A stretch of DNA of 64,000 bases from Mycobacterium sp. BK086 (GCA_004362315.1 SNWL01000006.1:310001-374000); one strand, 5' to 3'. Shown: positions 1-8,395, counted from the stretch's first letter. Made by a program: numbers and translations. The notes: generated by a model not told the origin, from the sequence alone.

Positions 1-604
1 TCAATCGCAGCAGGGTGATCGCCGAATCCGCGATCTGATCGGCCGTGATCTTCTCGCTCGGCCGGTACCACCGCGACACCCAGATGATCATGCCGAGGAT
101 CAACCTGGTGGCCACCACGGGATCGTTCTTGTCCAGGCAACCCTTGTCCATACAAGCCGCAACGACAGTCGACCAGCGCTTTTCGAACTGCCGGCTCCAT
201 TTGCGCCACCGCATGAAAACGTCGGGCGGCAGCCCGCCTCCGCCGAAGAACACCGGCATGTAGCTGCGCATCTGGATGGCCGCCTCGGCCTGCAGTCTGA
301 TCAGTTCGACGAGTTGCTGGTCAGGTTCAGAGGTCGACGCCAGCACGGCATCGGTGCGCTCGGTGAGCTCGCGCGTGCTTCGCTCGAACAGAATCCCCAG
401 CAGCTCTTCCTTGGTGGGCACCGTGCGATACAGCGTCGCGCGCGATACCGAGAGCTTCTCGGCGGTGTCCGCGATCGACACCGCTTCGATGCCGCCTTCG
501 GAGAAGAGCTCAGCCACCGCGTCGGCGACCGCGTCCCGGTCGATCTCCAGGCGTGGACGTCCCCTGGACCGAGACGGACGACCGCCGTTCACTTCGGTTG
601 ACAT
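1..604 (-). CDS. TetR-family transcriptional regulator, partial at left window edge
   Basis: Reading the minus strand from the ATG at 604 gives an open frame of 201 codons that runs off the left edge without a stop, so the C-terminus is missing. The N-terminus is Arg-rich (GRPSRSRGRPRLEIDRDAV), followed by a helix-turn-helix with the TetR pattern SIADTAEKLSVSRATLYRTV at about residues 42-61. The rest is a helical ligand-binding domain with no recognisable ligand specificity. It starts 10 bp after the stop of the membrane-protein gene on the same strand and is probably co-transcribed with it. The family represses promoters and releases DNA on binding a small molecule; the ligand here is unknown. 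The truncation is only the window boundary. Confidence 0.85.
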   Translation of the reverse strand, partial: MSTEVNGGRPSRSRGRPRLEIDRDAVADAVAELFSEGGIEAVSIADTAEKLSVSRATLYRTVPTKEELLGILFERSTRELTERTDAVLASTSEPDQQLVELIRLQAEAAIQMRSYMPVFFGGGGLPPDVFMRWRKWSRQFEKRWSTVVAACMDKGCLDKNDPVVATRLILGMIIWVSRWYRPSEKITADQIADSAITLLRL

Positions 605-614
605 CGACACCTCA

Positions 615-1397
615 TCAGACGCGGGAGCGCGCAGGCGCAGAGCCCGGCGCTGTCATGGCGTCGATTTTAGAGGCAGGCTGCTCCGAAATCCCGGATGGGC
701 CCAACGTCGCCGCGCCGCTGCGCAGCCGAGCAACGAGGACCGTGACGCCGACCAGCATCACGAATGCCGCGGCACCCACCGTGAGGTACTGCCAAGTGGT
801 GAAGAACGGCCCGTAGAACGTGGCCGTGACTCCCCACCACAACACGACCATCGCGGCGAAACAGCCGTACATCAGCGCGTGCTGGCTCACCGCCGAGCGG
901 CGCCGCAGAATCAGCGCGGTCGTCGCGACCGGCAGGGCGAACAGGGTGATGGCCGGTGCCGCCTGGTAGAGCGGATCCCCCCACAGTGACTTGAGGTACT
1001 CCCACAGGATCACCATCGCCGCCGCGCCGGCGATGACGAGGGCACCCCAGGCCGCGCGACCGCCATTGGGCAGGTACTCGCGGCGCCCGACGGCGATCGC
1101 CTGGTACAGAAACACCAGCTCGAGCAGGAATGCGGTCAACAGCCCGACCCAGAACAGTTTCAGGAACCAGTGGTCGTAGGTGTTGAACCAGGTGTCGAAT
1201 CGGGCCACCACGCCGAGATCGTGAGCGAACCACAGGTACGTGCACGGGAGTGGAATCGAGATCCAGCCTTCGCGGCGGGTCATCACGACCGCGGTCACCA
1301 TGGCGATGTTCTGCAACACCATCGCCAACCCGAAGCCGATCAGAATCGGGATCTTGTGCTGGTCGATCGCGGTAAGGATCATCTGCGGGTCGTACAT
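615..1397 (-). CDS. multi-pass membrane protein of unknown function
   Basis: A 260-residue protein with about seven hydrophobic segments, rich in Trp and aromatic residues, and a hydrophilic C-terminal tail of about 35 residues. Acidic and aromatic residues sit in or next to membrane segments (for example TYLWFAHDLG near residue 55 and VILWEYLKSLWGD near 130). This loosely resembles the layout of small integral-membrane cyclases of the PaxB type, but I see no decisive motif, so no function is assigned. It is sandwiched between two tetR genes on the same strand, with gaps of 54 bp upstream and 10 bp downstream, which suggests a ligand-responsive operon. The ATG at 1397 has no clear ribosome site, but a TATCAT -10-like element lies 9 nt upstream, so the mRNA may be leaderless or nearly so. 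Confidence 0.6.
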   Translation of the reverse strand: MYDPQMILTAIDQHKIPILIGFGLAMVLQNIAMVTAVVMTRREGWISIPLPCTYLWFAHDLGVVARFDTWFNTYDHWFLKLFWVGLLTAFLLELVFLYQAIAVGRREYLPNGGRAAWGALVIAGAAAMVILWEYLKSLWGDPLYQAAPAITLFALPVATTALILRRRSAVSQHALMYGCFAAMVVLWWGVTATFYGPFFTTWQYLTVGAAAFVMLVGVTVLVARLRSGAATLGPSGISEQPASKIDAMTAPGSAPARSRV

Positions 1398-1401
1398 GAC
1401 C

Positions 1402-1419
1402 CGATTATGATACGAATCG
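1402..1419 (-). promoter_or_regulatory. imperfect palindrome at the start of the membrane-protein gene, possible TetR operator and short-leader promoter
   Basis: An 18-bp imperfect palindrome, CGATT-N8-AATCG, lies 5 bp upstream of the ATG at 1397. On the minus strand it contains TATCAT, a plausible -10 element ending 9 nt before the ATG; the -35 position is not consensus. The overlap of -10 and palindrome would suit repression by either adjacent TetR protein. Inferred only from symmetry and position. Confidence 0.35.
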
Positions 1420-1451
1420 TCTCGATATAGGAAGAGTTGGGCGGTCTGCCG

Positions 1452-2081
1452 CTACCGCGCGGGCGCGCTGACGCCGGCAGGCAGGAAGGCCGGCAGCACG
1501 AAGGACCGCAGCAGGACGCGGTGGCCCGGATCGTCGGCTCGCGCGAAATCGAGGCGCCCGACGAGAATGAACTGCACCAGGGCCAGCCATTCCGCCACAT
1601 CGCCCATTGCGAGATCGTCGCGGATCTCGCCACGTTCGGCCGCAGCCTTGAGGATCGGCTCCCACATTTCGGCGGTCAGTGCGGCGGCCAGACCGGCTCC
1701 GCCGACCAGCGTGGTGGCCATCTCCATGTGTTCGGGGCTGACCAGGATGCGCACGATCGGGTCCCTGCGCCCATGGTCGACCAGATAGATCAGACCCTCG
1801 ACGAGTTGTTCGGCGAACGTCTCGTGACTGGCGATGAAGGTTCTCGCGCGTTCGAACAACATCCGCGACCGCCGCTCGATGAGCGCACCCAGCAACGCGT
1901 CGCGGTCGCTGAAGTAGCGGTAGACCGTCGGGCGGGACACGCCGACTTCCTTGGCGATGTCGTCCATCGTGGTCTTGTCGACGCCGAACCGCAGAATGAC
2001 CTGCTCAGCGGCACCCAAGATCTGCTGTCGCGCCTCATCGGCGTCGACACTGAGTCCGGTGCCGCCCCGTCGGCGCCCCAT
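1452..2081 (-). CDS. TetR-family transcriptional regulator
   Basis: A 209-residue regulator. The ATG at 2081 (MGRRRGGTG) was preferred over the longer frame because GGAG lies at the right distance just upstream. The N-terminal helix-turn-helix reads TMDDIAKEVGVSRPTVYRYFSD (about residues 38-59), a textbook TetR recognition helix. The C-terminal helical domain has no recognisable ligand signature. It is first in the minus-strand run with the membrane protein and the second TetR. Upstream (2082-2371) is an AT-richer non-coding stretch likely to hold its promoter. The target is unknown; the membrane-protein promoter 54 bp downstream of its stop is the natural candidate. Confidence 0.85.
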   Translation of the reverse strand: MGRRRGGTGLSVDADEARQQILGAAEQVILRFGVDKTTMDDIAKEVGVSRPTVYRYFSDRDALLGALIERRSRMLFERARTFIASHETFAEQLVEGLIYLVDHGRRDPIVRILVSPEHMEMATTLVGGAGLAAALTAEMWEPILKAAAERGEIRDDLAMGDVAEWLALVQFILVGRLDFARADDPGHRVLLRSFVLPAFLPAGVSAPAR

Positions 2082-2371
2082 AATGTCTCCTGTCGACCTG
2101 TCGCTGGGCCAAGCCACAGCCCGCGATCTCACAGAATTTTACAATCATCTTTTCTTGTCAGTTGTCACATTGAGCAAGAGCGTAGATTTGGTGACCAGCG
2201 TGACGAGTACCCGATTCGGACGCCACCGTGCACCAGCGGCCGAAGAAAGGTCGGCGTGCCCTGTCTGGAGTCGGGGCGTCAGACGCGCAGGGCCCGTCTC
2301 AGACTCGCGGTGGATGACAGAGTGTCGACGGTCAGTGTGCACGCCTCAGACCACGGGACAAGGTCCGGTCG
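2082..2371. other. non-coding stretch between a TetR gene and the DUF5078 gene
   Basis: About 290 bp with no convincing gene. The part at 2130-2185 is much richer in A and T than its surroundings and contains TGTAAAAT on the minus strand, a possible -10 region for the tetR gene ending at 1452, plus a short direct repeat TTGTCA-N1-TTGTCA on the plus strand near 2156-2168. I could not identify a hairpin terminator for the minus-strand cluster that ends at 2372. Confidence 0.4.
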
Positions 2372-2812
2372 TTACCAGTCCCAGACGGACGCGTCGTTCG
2401 GCGGGTAGTCCAGGCAGATGTCAGTGCCGTGCGCGACGACACCCTTGTTGTTGAAGAACAATTTGGCCCAGTTTCCCCAACGGGTCGCCACCTGCTCGTA
2501 GTAGACCTTGGTCGCGGTGTCGTCCGAATACTGTCGGCGGGCAACGTAGTCCGGGGAGAAGAACCAGTAGATGCGATCGCGGGCGCCCTCTTGGATATCG
2601 GCGGGCCGGTTCTTGTAGTCGGTCATGTAGCGCTCGTAGTAGACCGGATCCACGTCGCGTACGGCAGCCATGTACTGGTCGACGGTGCAGGTGGTCTTCA
2701 GGATCCGACTCGGAATCGGGTAGTCGTCGCTAGCGTCAGCCGACGCGACTCCGGCTGTGGCGAGGATGGTTCCACTCGTCACGATCGCCACCAACCCTGC
2801 GTGTAAATTCAT
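2372..2812 (-). CDS. secreted DUF5078 protein, Rv0455c-like siderophore secretion factor
   Basis: A 146-residue secreted protein from the ATG at 2812; a TTG three codons upstream is the alternative. An Ala-rich signal peptide ends near VASADA (about residue 27). The mature part closely matches my recollection of M. tuberculosis Rv0455c: DDYPIPSRILKTTC, the central VYYERYMTDYKN, FFNNKGVVAHGT, and the C-terminal ASVWDW. Two cysteines (in KTTC and TDIC) could form the disulfide that closes the compact fold described for Rv0455c. Rv0455c acts in the periplasm and is required for siderophore secretion alongside MmpS4/L4 and MmpS5/L5. Here the gene ends a minus-strand cluster that contains mmpS and mmpL, which supports the same role. 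Its start lies 6 bp beyond the upstream stop, so translation is probably coupled. Confidence 0.85.
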   Translation of the reverse strand: MNLHAGLVAIVTSGTILATAGVASADASDDYPIPSRILKTTCTVDQYMAAVRDVDPVYYERYMTDYKNRPADIQEGARDRIYWFFSPDYVARRQYSDDTATKVYYEQVATRWGNWAKLFFNNKGVVAHGTDICLDYPPNDASVWDW

Positions 2813-2817
2813 GGCGC

Positions 2818-3171
2818 TCAACCCAGTTCAGCTTCCCGGTGCAGCACGGGCGCCAGTTCGGGGCAGTAGGTGTCGATCGCGGCGCCAAGGAACTGCCACG
2901 TCTGATCGGTCGTGCTGCCCTTCGGCAGTTGAGCGAAGACGAACGTCGCGGACTTCTCGGCATCTGGGTCGAGCCCGTTGTTGAGCCGCTTGCACGTGAT
3001 CTTCCCGATCCACGCGTTGTAGTCCTTCGGCCCAAAGATGCCGTACGTGTGGAGTTCGTTGGCGAAATCGGTGTCGGGATCGGCGTGCGCAGGCCCTGCA
3101 ACAGCGATGCCGGCCACGACCGCCACGATCCCCGGCAGCACCCAGGCGCTCACACTCGTGATTGCTCTCAT
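2818..3171 (-). CDS. secreted DUF732-type protein
   Basis: A 117-residue exported protein. The start at 3171 has AGGAG 7 nt upstream. A signal peptide with hydrophobic core ends at AGPAHADP (about residue 28). The mature domain has the layout of mycobacterial DUF732 proteins: DTDFANELHTYGI near the N-terminus, a Cys in KITCKRLNNG and a second in DTYCPELAP, which probably form a disulfide. Function of the family is unknown. It sits 37 bp after the flavoprotein gene and immediately before the DUF5078 gene in the exporter cluster, so a periplasmic accessory role in export is possible but unproven. Confidence 0.75.
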   Translation of the reverse strand: MRAITSVSAWVLPGIVAVVAGIAVAGPAHADPDTDFANELHTYGIFGPKDYNAWIGKITCKRLNNGLDPDAEKSATFVFAQLPKGSTTDQTWQFLGAAIDTYCPELAPVLHREAELG

Positions 3172-3208
3172 ACGGTTGCTCCTGTCGGTGGTGCTGCCGG
3201 TGTCCCGT

Positions 3209-4147
3209 TCATTCCGGTGCCGGTAGGCCGGCGTCCTCGGCCAACAAACTCTGCACAATCGACGTCGCAGCGAGGGAACCTGTCGCAATCGCCGAGGCCA
3301 CCTGCGGCATTTGCGCTGTGGCGTTGTCACCGGCCGCGAAGACTCCGGGAACCGTTGTCCGGCAGAGCGCATCGATTGCGATGGGATTCGCCGTCGTCGG
3401 CGTCGGCTCACCGAATCCGACGCCGAGTTGTTCAGCCAACTGCGACCGTTGATGGATTGTCGTCGCGACCAGCAGACCGCTGCGCGCCAGCCGAGTTCCG
3501 TCGGTGAACACGATGGCTTCCAATTCGCCATTGGTTGAGTCGAGTTGGGCAATGGACCGCTCGTCGACCGGGATTTGTGCGGCGGCCAACAGGGATCGGG
3601 CATCACCATCGAGCTCCGCAGGTCCTCCAGTCAGGAGTACAACGTCGTCACTCCATCCGCGCAGCAATACCGATGATTGCAGGGCCCGCTTGCCGTTCGC
3701 CAATACCGCCAACGGTTGATCGCGAACCTCCCAGCCGTGGCAGAACGGGCAGTGGAACACAGACCGCCCCCACAACTCCGCGAGCCCGGGCAGCGCAGGC
3801 GGCCGATACTCCATGCCAGCGGCCAGCAGCAGCCGCCGCGCGCGTTCACGCCGACCGTCGGACAGTTCCAGTTCGAACACATCGCCGGCACGCTCACCCG
3901 CCACTACTTCACCGGTCCGCACTTCGACGGACGGGTAGGCGGCAATCTCCCGCCGCCCGGCCTCGTACAGCTCACTCGGCGGCCGACCGTCGTGACCCAA
4001 CAACCCGCCGATTCCGTGGGCGGCCAAGTTGTTCTGCTGTCCCGCATCGACCAGAAGCGTTCGCCGCCGCGCTCGGCCCAGTACGAGACCCGCGCTCAAG
4101 CCTGCGGCTCCGCCACCGATGACAACGCAGTCCCATGTAGTGTTCAT
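3209..4147 (-). CDS. thioredoxin-reductase-like FAD protein with CPFC active site and degenerate NADPH site
   Basis: A 312-residue flavoprotein; start at the ATG 4147 preceded by AGGAG. The FAD dinucleotide motif VIGGGAAGLSAG lies at residues 9-20 and the second FAD motif VFAAGDN near residue 275. The redox pair is C133-PF-C136 followed by HGWE, as in low-molecular-weight thioredoxin reductases. Where those enzymes carry a GGGNSA-type NADPH motif, this one has VLANGKRALQSS, which lacks the glycine pattern. That combination resembles dithiol oxidases of the GliT/HlmI type, which make disulfides with oxygen. It could equally be a divergent reductase. It follows mmpL by 65 bp on the same strand and is probably in that operon. 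No thioredoxin gene is nearby. Confidence 0.8.
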   Translation of the reverse strand: MNTTWDCVVIGGGAAGLSAGLVLGRARRRTLLVDAGQQNNLAAHGIGGLLGHDGRPPSELYEAGRREIAAYPSVEVRTGEVVAGERAGDVFELELSDGRRERARRLLLAAGMEYRPPALPGLAELWGRSVFHCPFCHGWEVRDQPLAVLANGKRALQSSVLLRGWSDDVVLLTGGPAELDGDARSLLAAAQIPVDERSIAQLDSTNGELEAIVFTDGTRLARSGLLVATTIHQRSQLAEQLGVGFGEPTPTTANPIAIDALCRTTVPGVFAAGDNATAQMPQVASAIATGSLAATSIVQSLLAEDAGLPAPE

Positions 4148-4212
4148 GATCCAGTTCTCCTCATTGATTTGATTGTGCCGCAACGTCTTCGATATGCGAT
4201 CCGCCCGCCCGG

Positions 4213-7119
4213 TCATGCCCCACCAGTCCCGCCCGTTGAGGGTCTGGGATCTGGTCCCAACAGTTTTCGGACGGAGATCCGCGAGCCGAACGGCTGCAGC
4301 ATCTGACTGGCCGGCCTGGTGCGCACGTTCAGGGGCCACCAGAACCAGCGGCCCAGTAGCGCCGCGATCGACGGTGTCATGAGCGAGCGCACAATCAACG
4401 TGTCGAAGATGAGGCCGAGGCAGATCGTGGTGCCGATCTGCTGGATCATGACCAGGTCGCTCACGATGAACGAGCCGAGCGTGAAGGCGAACACCAGTCC
4501 TGCGGCGGTGACCACTCCGCCGGTGCCGCCCATCGCGCGGATGATGCCGGTATTCAATCCGGCACCTACCTCCTCCTTGAACCGGGAGATCAGCAGCAGG
4601 TTGTAGTCGGCCCCGACCGCGAGCAGGATGATGATGGCCAGAGCGGGCACGAGCCAGAACAGCTCGACTCCGAAGATGTACTGCCACACCAGGATCGATA
4701 GCCCGAGCGCCGCTCCTAGCGAAAGGACGACAGTGCCCACGATCACGATCGCGGCCACGAAACTGCGGGTGACGAAGATCATCACCAGCAGGATCAACGC
4801 GACCGCCGCCATCGTGACGATCATCAGGTCGTAGAGCGACGCCTCCTGGATGTCCTTGTAAGTCGACGCCGTCCCGGCGATGTAGATCCTGGCGTCGGAA
4901 AGGGGGGTTGCCTTGATCGCGTCGAAGGCAGAATTGCGGATGGCGTCGATATGCGAGATGCCCTCGGGGCTGGCGGGTTTACCCTCGTGCGTGATCGTCA
5001 TCCGTGCGGCCTTGCCATCGGGCGACATGAACAGCTCGAGACCGCGCTTGAAATCGGCGTTGTCGAACGCCTCCGGCGGCAGGTAGAACGAATCGTCGTT
5101 CTTGGCATCGTCGAAGGCCTTGCCGAGCGCGGTGGCGTTTTCCAGTGCTTCGCGGCCCTGTGTCAGGGTTCCGTTGACCGTGGCGTAATTCGACTGCAGC
5201 AACGCGCGATTGGTCTCCTGGATGTCCACCTGAGGTGGGATCAGCGACAGCACCTGCGGCTGTAGCGCATTGAGCTTGTCGAGACTCGCGGTGATCTTGC
5301 CGAATTGATCACTGAGTCTTGAGATCCCGTCGAGGGAGTCGAATACCGATCGGAAGGCAGCACACGACGGGATGTCGTAGCAGTGTGGCTCCCAATAAAA
5401 ATAGTTGCGTAGCGGTCGGAAGAAGTCGTCGAAGTTCGCGAGGTTGTCTCGGATCTCGTTGATGGTGGCGACGGTGTCGTGGAAGGCGCGCACCTGCTCG
5501 TCGGTGGCATTCGTGGCTTGCTGCTGCAAGGAGAGCTGACGCTGCAAGATATCGATCGCCTTGCCGGTTTGATCGATTTGGGTCAGGAGGTCGCGGGCCC
5601 TGTCCTCCTGGTAGCTCAGGTTCATGACCTGGCCTGCGCTCTGGGCGCTTATCTGAAACGGAATGGAACTGTGCTTGATCGGAGTACCGAGGGGCCGCGT
5701 GATCGACTGCACCAGTGCGACTCCGGGGGTGTGCAACACCGCCTTGGCCACGCGTTCCAGGGTCAACATGTCCGCGGGATTACGCATGTCGTGATCGGAT
5801 TCGATCATGAGCAACTCGGGGTTGAGCCGCGCTTCCGAGAAGTGGCGCTCCGCGGCGGTGTAACCGACGTTGGCCGGCGCGCTATCGGGCATGTAGGGCC
5901 GTCCGTCGAAGCTGATCTGCGCTCCCGGCAGCGCGAGTAGGCCTACCGCGGACACAGCCAACGCGACGACGAGCACGGGCCCCGGCCACCGCACGATCGT
6001 CGTGCCGACACGGCGCCAGCCCGTGGTGCGAAGCACACGTTTGGGATCGAGGAACCCGAACCGCGAAGCGGTCGTCACCACCGCCGGTCCGAGGGTCAGA
6101 GCCGCGGTCAACGTCACGACGAGGCCCAGCGCCGTGGGGATGCCGATGCTGCTGAAATACGGGAGTCGGGTGAAGTGCAGGCACGCCACTGCTCCCACAA
6201 TGGTGAGCCCGGAGCCGACGATGACGTGGACGGTGCCACCGAACATGTCGTGGTAAGCCGCCTCGCGGTCCAGGCCCTTGCCCCGGGCTTCTTGGTACCG
6301 CCCGACGAGGAAGATGGCGTAGTCGGTTCCCGCGGCGATGGCCATGCCCGTCAGCAGGTTCACAGCGTAGGTGGAGAGGTCGAACAGGCCCGCGTTGCCC
6401 AGCAGTGCGACCACCCCGCGCGTTGCGGCGAGTTCAACCGCGACCACGAGGAGAACGATCAGCATGGTGACCACTGAGCGGTAGACGATGAGCAGCATCA
6501 CCGCGATGACGAGAAACGTGACGGCCGTGATGAGGTGGGTGCCTTCGTTGCCGATCTCGAAGTTATCGGTGATCAATGGGGCGGCGCCGGTGACGTACGC
6601 CTTCAGTCCCGGCGGGGGCGGCGTGTCGGCCACGATCTGGCGGATGCTGTCGACGGATTGATTGGATCGCGCCTGCCCTTGGTTGCCGTCGAGGTAGACC
6701 TGTACGAGCGCTGCCTTGCCGTCCTTGCTCTGGGCGCCGCCCGCGGTGACCGAATCGCCCCAGAAGTCCTGTACGTGCTGGACGTGTTTGGTATCAGCTC
6801 GCAACTTCGCGACGAGGCTGTCGTAGTAGGTGTGCGCGTCCTGGCCTAGCGGTTGATCGCCTTCGAGCACGACGACGGCTGCACTGTCGGAGTTGAACTC
6901 GCCGAACTTCTCCCCGATGTGCTTCATGTCCATGACCGATGGCGAATCTGGCGCGTTCAAGGCAACCGAACGCTCGGTACCGACGATCTCGAGTTGGGGC
7001 ACAAGCACGTTCGTCAGGCCGGCGACCGCGACCCAGGACAGAATGATCGGGAGCGTAAGCCTGCGGATGACACGCGCTGCCCGAGAACGGTCGGATCCCG
7101 CCGTCCCGTGCTGGCTCAC
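4213..7119 (-). CDS. MmpL-family RND transporter of the MmpL4/5 type
   Basis: A 968-residue inner-membrane RND transporter. The GTG at 7119 overlaps the mmpS stop (GTGA), which fixes the start. It has two repeats of membrane helices; the proton-relay Asp-Tyr pairs are visible in AAGTDYAIFLVGRY and [14 protein letters not shown]. The large second periplasmic loop carries a Gln-rich coiled-coil stretch (LQRQLSLQQQATNATDEQVRAF) and the EPHCYDIPSCAA Cys pair typical of MmpL4/MmpL5, which export carboxymycobactin/mycobactin with MmpS partners. Another MmpL4-type substrate, such as a peptidolipid precursor or a drug, is possible. The Rv0455c-like gene downstream favours siderophore export. It is probably controlled from the 8396-8540 promoter region. 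Confidence 0.9.
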   Translation of the reverse strand: MSQHGTAGSDRSRAARVIRRLTLPIILSWVAVAGLTNVLVPQLEIVGTERSVALNAPDSPSVMDMKHIGEKFGEFNSDSAAVVVLEGDQPLGQDAHTYYDSLVAKLRADTKHVQHVQDFWGDSVTAGGAQSKDGKAALVQVYLDGNQGQARSNQSVDSIRQIVADTPPPPGLKAYVTGAAPLITDNFEIGNEGTHLITAVTFLVIAVMLLIVYRSVVTMLIVLLVVAVELAATRGVVALLGNAGLFDLSTYAVNLLTGMAIAAGTDYAIFLVGRYQEARGKGLDREAAYHDMFGGTVHVIVGSGLTIVGAVACLHFTRLPYFSSIGIPTALGLVVTLTAALTLGPAVVTTASRFGFLDPKRVLRTTGWRRVGTTIVRWPGPVLVVALAVSAVGLLALPGAQISFDGRPYMPDSAPANVGYTAAERHFSEARLNPELLMIESDHDMRNPADMLTLERVAKAVLHTPGVALVQSITRPLGTPIKHSSIPFQISAQSAGQVMNLSYQEDRARDLLTQIDQTGKAIDILQRQLSLQQQATNATDEQVRAFHDTVATINEIRDNLANFDDFFRPLRNYFYWEPHCYDIPSCAAFRSVFDSLDGISRLSDQFGKITASLDKLNALQPQVLSLIPPQVDIQETNRALLQSNYATVNGTLTQGREALENATALGKAFDDAKNDDSFYLPPEAFDNADFKRGLELFMSPDGKAARMTITHEGKPASPEGISHIDAIRNSAFDAIKATPLSDARIYIAGTASTYKDIQEASLYDLMIVTMAAVALILLVMIFVTRSFVAAIVIVGTVVLSLGAALGLSILVWQYIFGVELFWLVPALAIIILLAVGADYNLLLISRFKEEVGAGLNTGIIRAMGGTGGVVTAAGLVFAFTLGSFIVSDLVMIQQIGTTICLGLIFDTLIVRSLMTPSIAALLGRWFWWPLNVRTRPASQMLQPFGSRISVRKLLGPDPRPSTGGTGGA

Positions 7120-7586
7120 GCCGTCTTGTCCAGACAGGCGATGTATCCGTTCACGTCGTTCGTGGACCTTTCCTCTTTGACGATGCCATTGACGGTGATC
7201 CGGCAGGTGATGCTGCTCGAATCCCCCTGTGCGCGTAGGTCGGCGAACAGCGTCGTATCTTCGGTGACCAAGTCGTGCGACCACGGCAGGGGTGCGTCGT
7301 CGACGCGCTGGGGTTGAGCGTTCTCGTCGAGGAAGTTGATGGTTGCCCGCGCGCCGGGATCTCCGAGGACCTGCAGGTGGACCCGTTTGGGGTTGAATCC
7401 GGTGTTTTCGGGCGAATCAGCTGAGGGCCTTGATGTTTGGTGCTGTGATCCGAAGATGCCGTGCAACCGGTAGATGCCGCTGATAACCAGGGCTACCACC
7501 ACGATCGCCACGAGCACCGCCCATTGGCGAGTGGCCGCCCGCCGAATTCGAAGACGGTCCGGCTTGCCGCCAGATCGGCTCGTCAT
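7116..7586 (-). CDS. MmpS-family membrane accessory protein
   Basis: A 156-residue protein: basic cytoplasmic N-terminus, one membrane helix (WAVLVAIVVVALVISGIY, about residues 22-39) and a periplasmic beta domain. Typical MmpS features are FNPKRVHLQVLGDPGARATINFLD, the conserved PLPWS near residue 100 and a Cys pair (ITCRITVNG and IACLD). MmpS proteins form the periplasmic partner of MmpL exporters and are needed for siderophore export in MmpS4/S5. The ATG at 7586 overlaps the SDR stop (ATGA) and its own stop overlaps the mmpL GTG, so all three are translationally coupled. Confidence 0.9.
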   Translation of the reverse strand: MTSRSGGKPDRLRIRRAATRQWAVLVAIVVVALVISGIYRLHGIFGSQHQTSRPSADSPENTGFNPKRVHLQVLGDPGARATINFLDENAQPQRVDDAPLPWSHDLVTEDTTLFADLRAQGDSSSITCRITVNGIVKEERSTNDVNGYIACLDKTA

Positions 7587-8395
7587 CCCTCGACGCCCAG
7601 GGACTTGCGCAACTGTTTGTCGAAGATCCTGCGGGGAGCGAAGCGCCGCATCGCACTGAGTTGGCGCGCTGAGCCGGCGGGGTAACGCGGCTTCGGCGTC
7701 GAGTCCGTCGCGGCGGCCACGATTTGCTTCGCCACGACGACGGGATCGTCGCCGTTGTTGACCTGTTCGGACACTGCCCCGTTGGAGCGCTCCCGCTGCC
7801 GTTCATAGACCGCCAACGGATTGTCCGGCTTGGCCGTGTTGTCGTCGAAACCAGTTCTGGTTCCGCCAGGTTCGACAAGAAGCACGCGGATGTTGTGCTC
7901 GCGGACCTCATGGTCGACCGATTCGGAGTAGCCCTCGACGGCGTACTTGGTCGCGCTGTACGCGGCCATGTACGGCGCCGGCATCAATCCGAAGATCGAC
8001 GAAATGTTGATGATGCGCCCGCTGCCCTGCTTGCGCATGTGCGGCAGAACGGCGTTGGTCATACGCATGACACCGAATACGTTGATATCGAACAGTCGCT
8101 GTGCCTGGGCGATCGAGTTCTCCTCGCTGGCTCCCGCCAGCCCCATACCGGCGTTGTTGACCAGGACGTCGATCCGCCCGAACTGCGCGATCACGGCATC
8201 AACCGCGGACGCGACCGATTCATCACGGGTGACATCGAGATCGACGAACGTCACCCCCTGATTGGACTCCAGGCCCGCCGTATTGCGGCTTGTGCCCACG
8301 ACGGTGAATCCCGCCTCGATCAGAGCGCGTGCAGCGAACTTGCCAAGGCCAGAGTTGGCGCCGGTTACGAGTGCGACGGGTCGTGCTGTTGACAT
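7583..8395 (-). CDS. short-chain dehydrogenase/reductase (SDR)
   Basis: A 270-residue classical SDR. The cofactor motif TGANSGLGKFAA is at residues 11-22, NNAG at about 84-87, and the catalytic Ser and Tyr-x3-Lys in NISSIFG and YSATK (about residues 134 and 147-151). An Arg follows the glycine motif region (GTSRN), consistent with NADP(H) preference. Substrate cannot be deduced; the C-terminal extension (RYPAGSARQLSAMRRFAPRRIFDKQLRKSLG) resembles mycobacterial oxidoreductases of the retinol-dehydrogenase-like type. AGGAAG lies about 10 nt before the ATG. First gene of the SDR-mmpS-mmpL run, divergent from tetR across a 145-bp promoter region with paired operators. Confidence 0.85.
   Translation of the reverse strand: MSTARPVALVTGANSGLGKFAARALIEAGFTVVGTSRNTAGLESNQGVTFVDLDVTRDESVASAVDAVIAQFGRIDVLVNNAGMGLAGASEENSIAQAQRLFDINVFGVMRMTNAVLPHMRKQGSGRIINISSIFGLMPAPYMAAYSATKYAVEGYSESVDHEVREHNIRVLLVEPGGTRTGFDDNTAKPDNPLAVYERQRERSNGAVSEQVNNGDDPVVVAKQIVAAATDSTPKPRYPAGSARQLSAMRRFAPRRIFDKQLRKSLGVEG

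Noticed and set aside
1..604. TetR at left edge as a truncated pseudogene
   Set aside because: The frame is open to the first base, so the missing end is due to the window boundary.
4148..4687. N-terminal extension of the TrxR-like frame by 180 codons
   Set aside because: It lies antisense-frame within mmpL, has Arg/His-rich non-homologous sequence, and the ATG at 4147 has a good ribosome site and the expected flavoprotein start.
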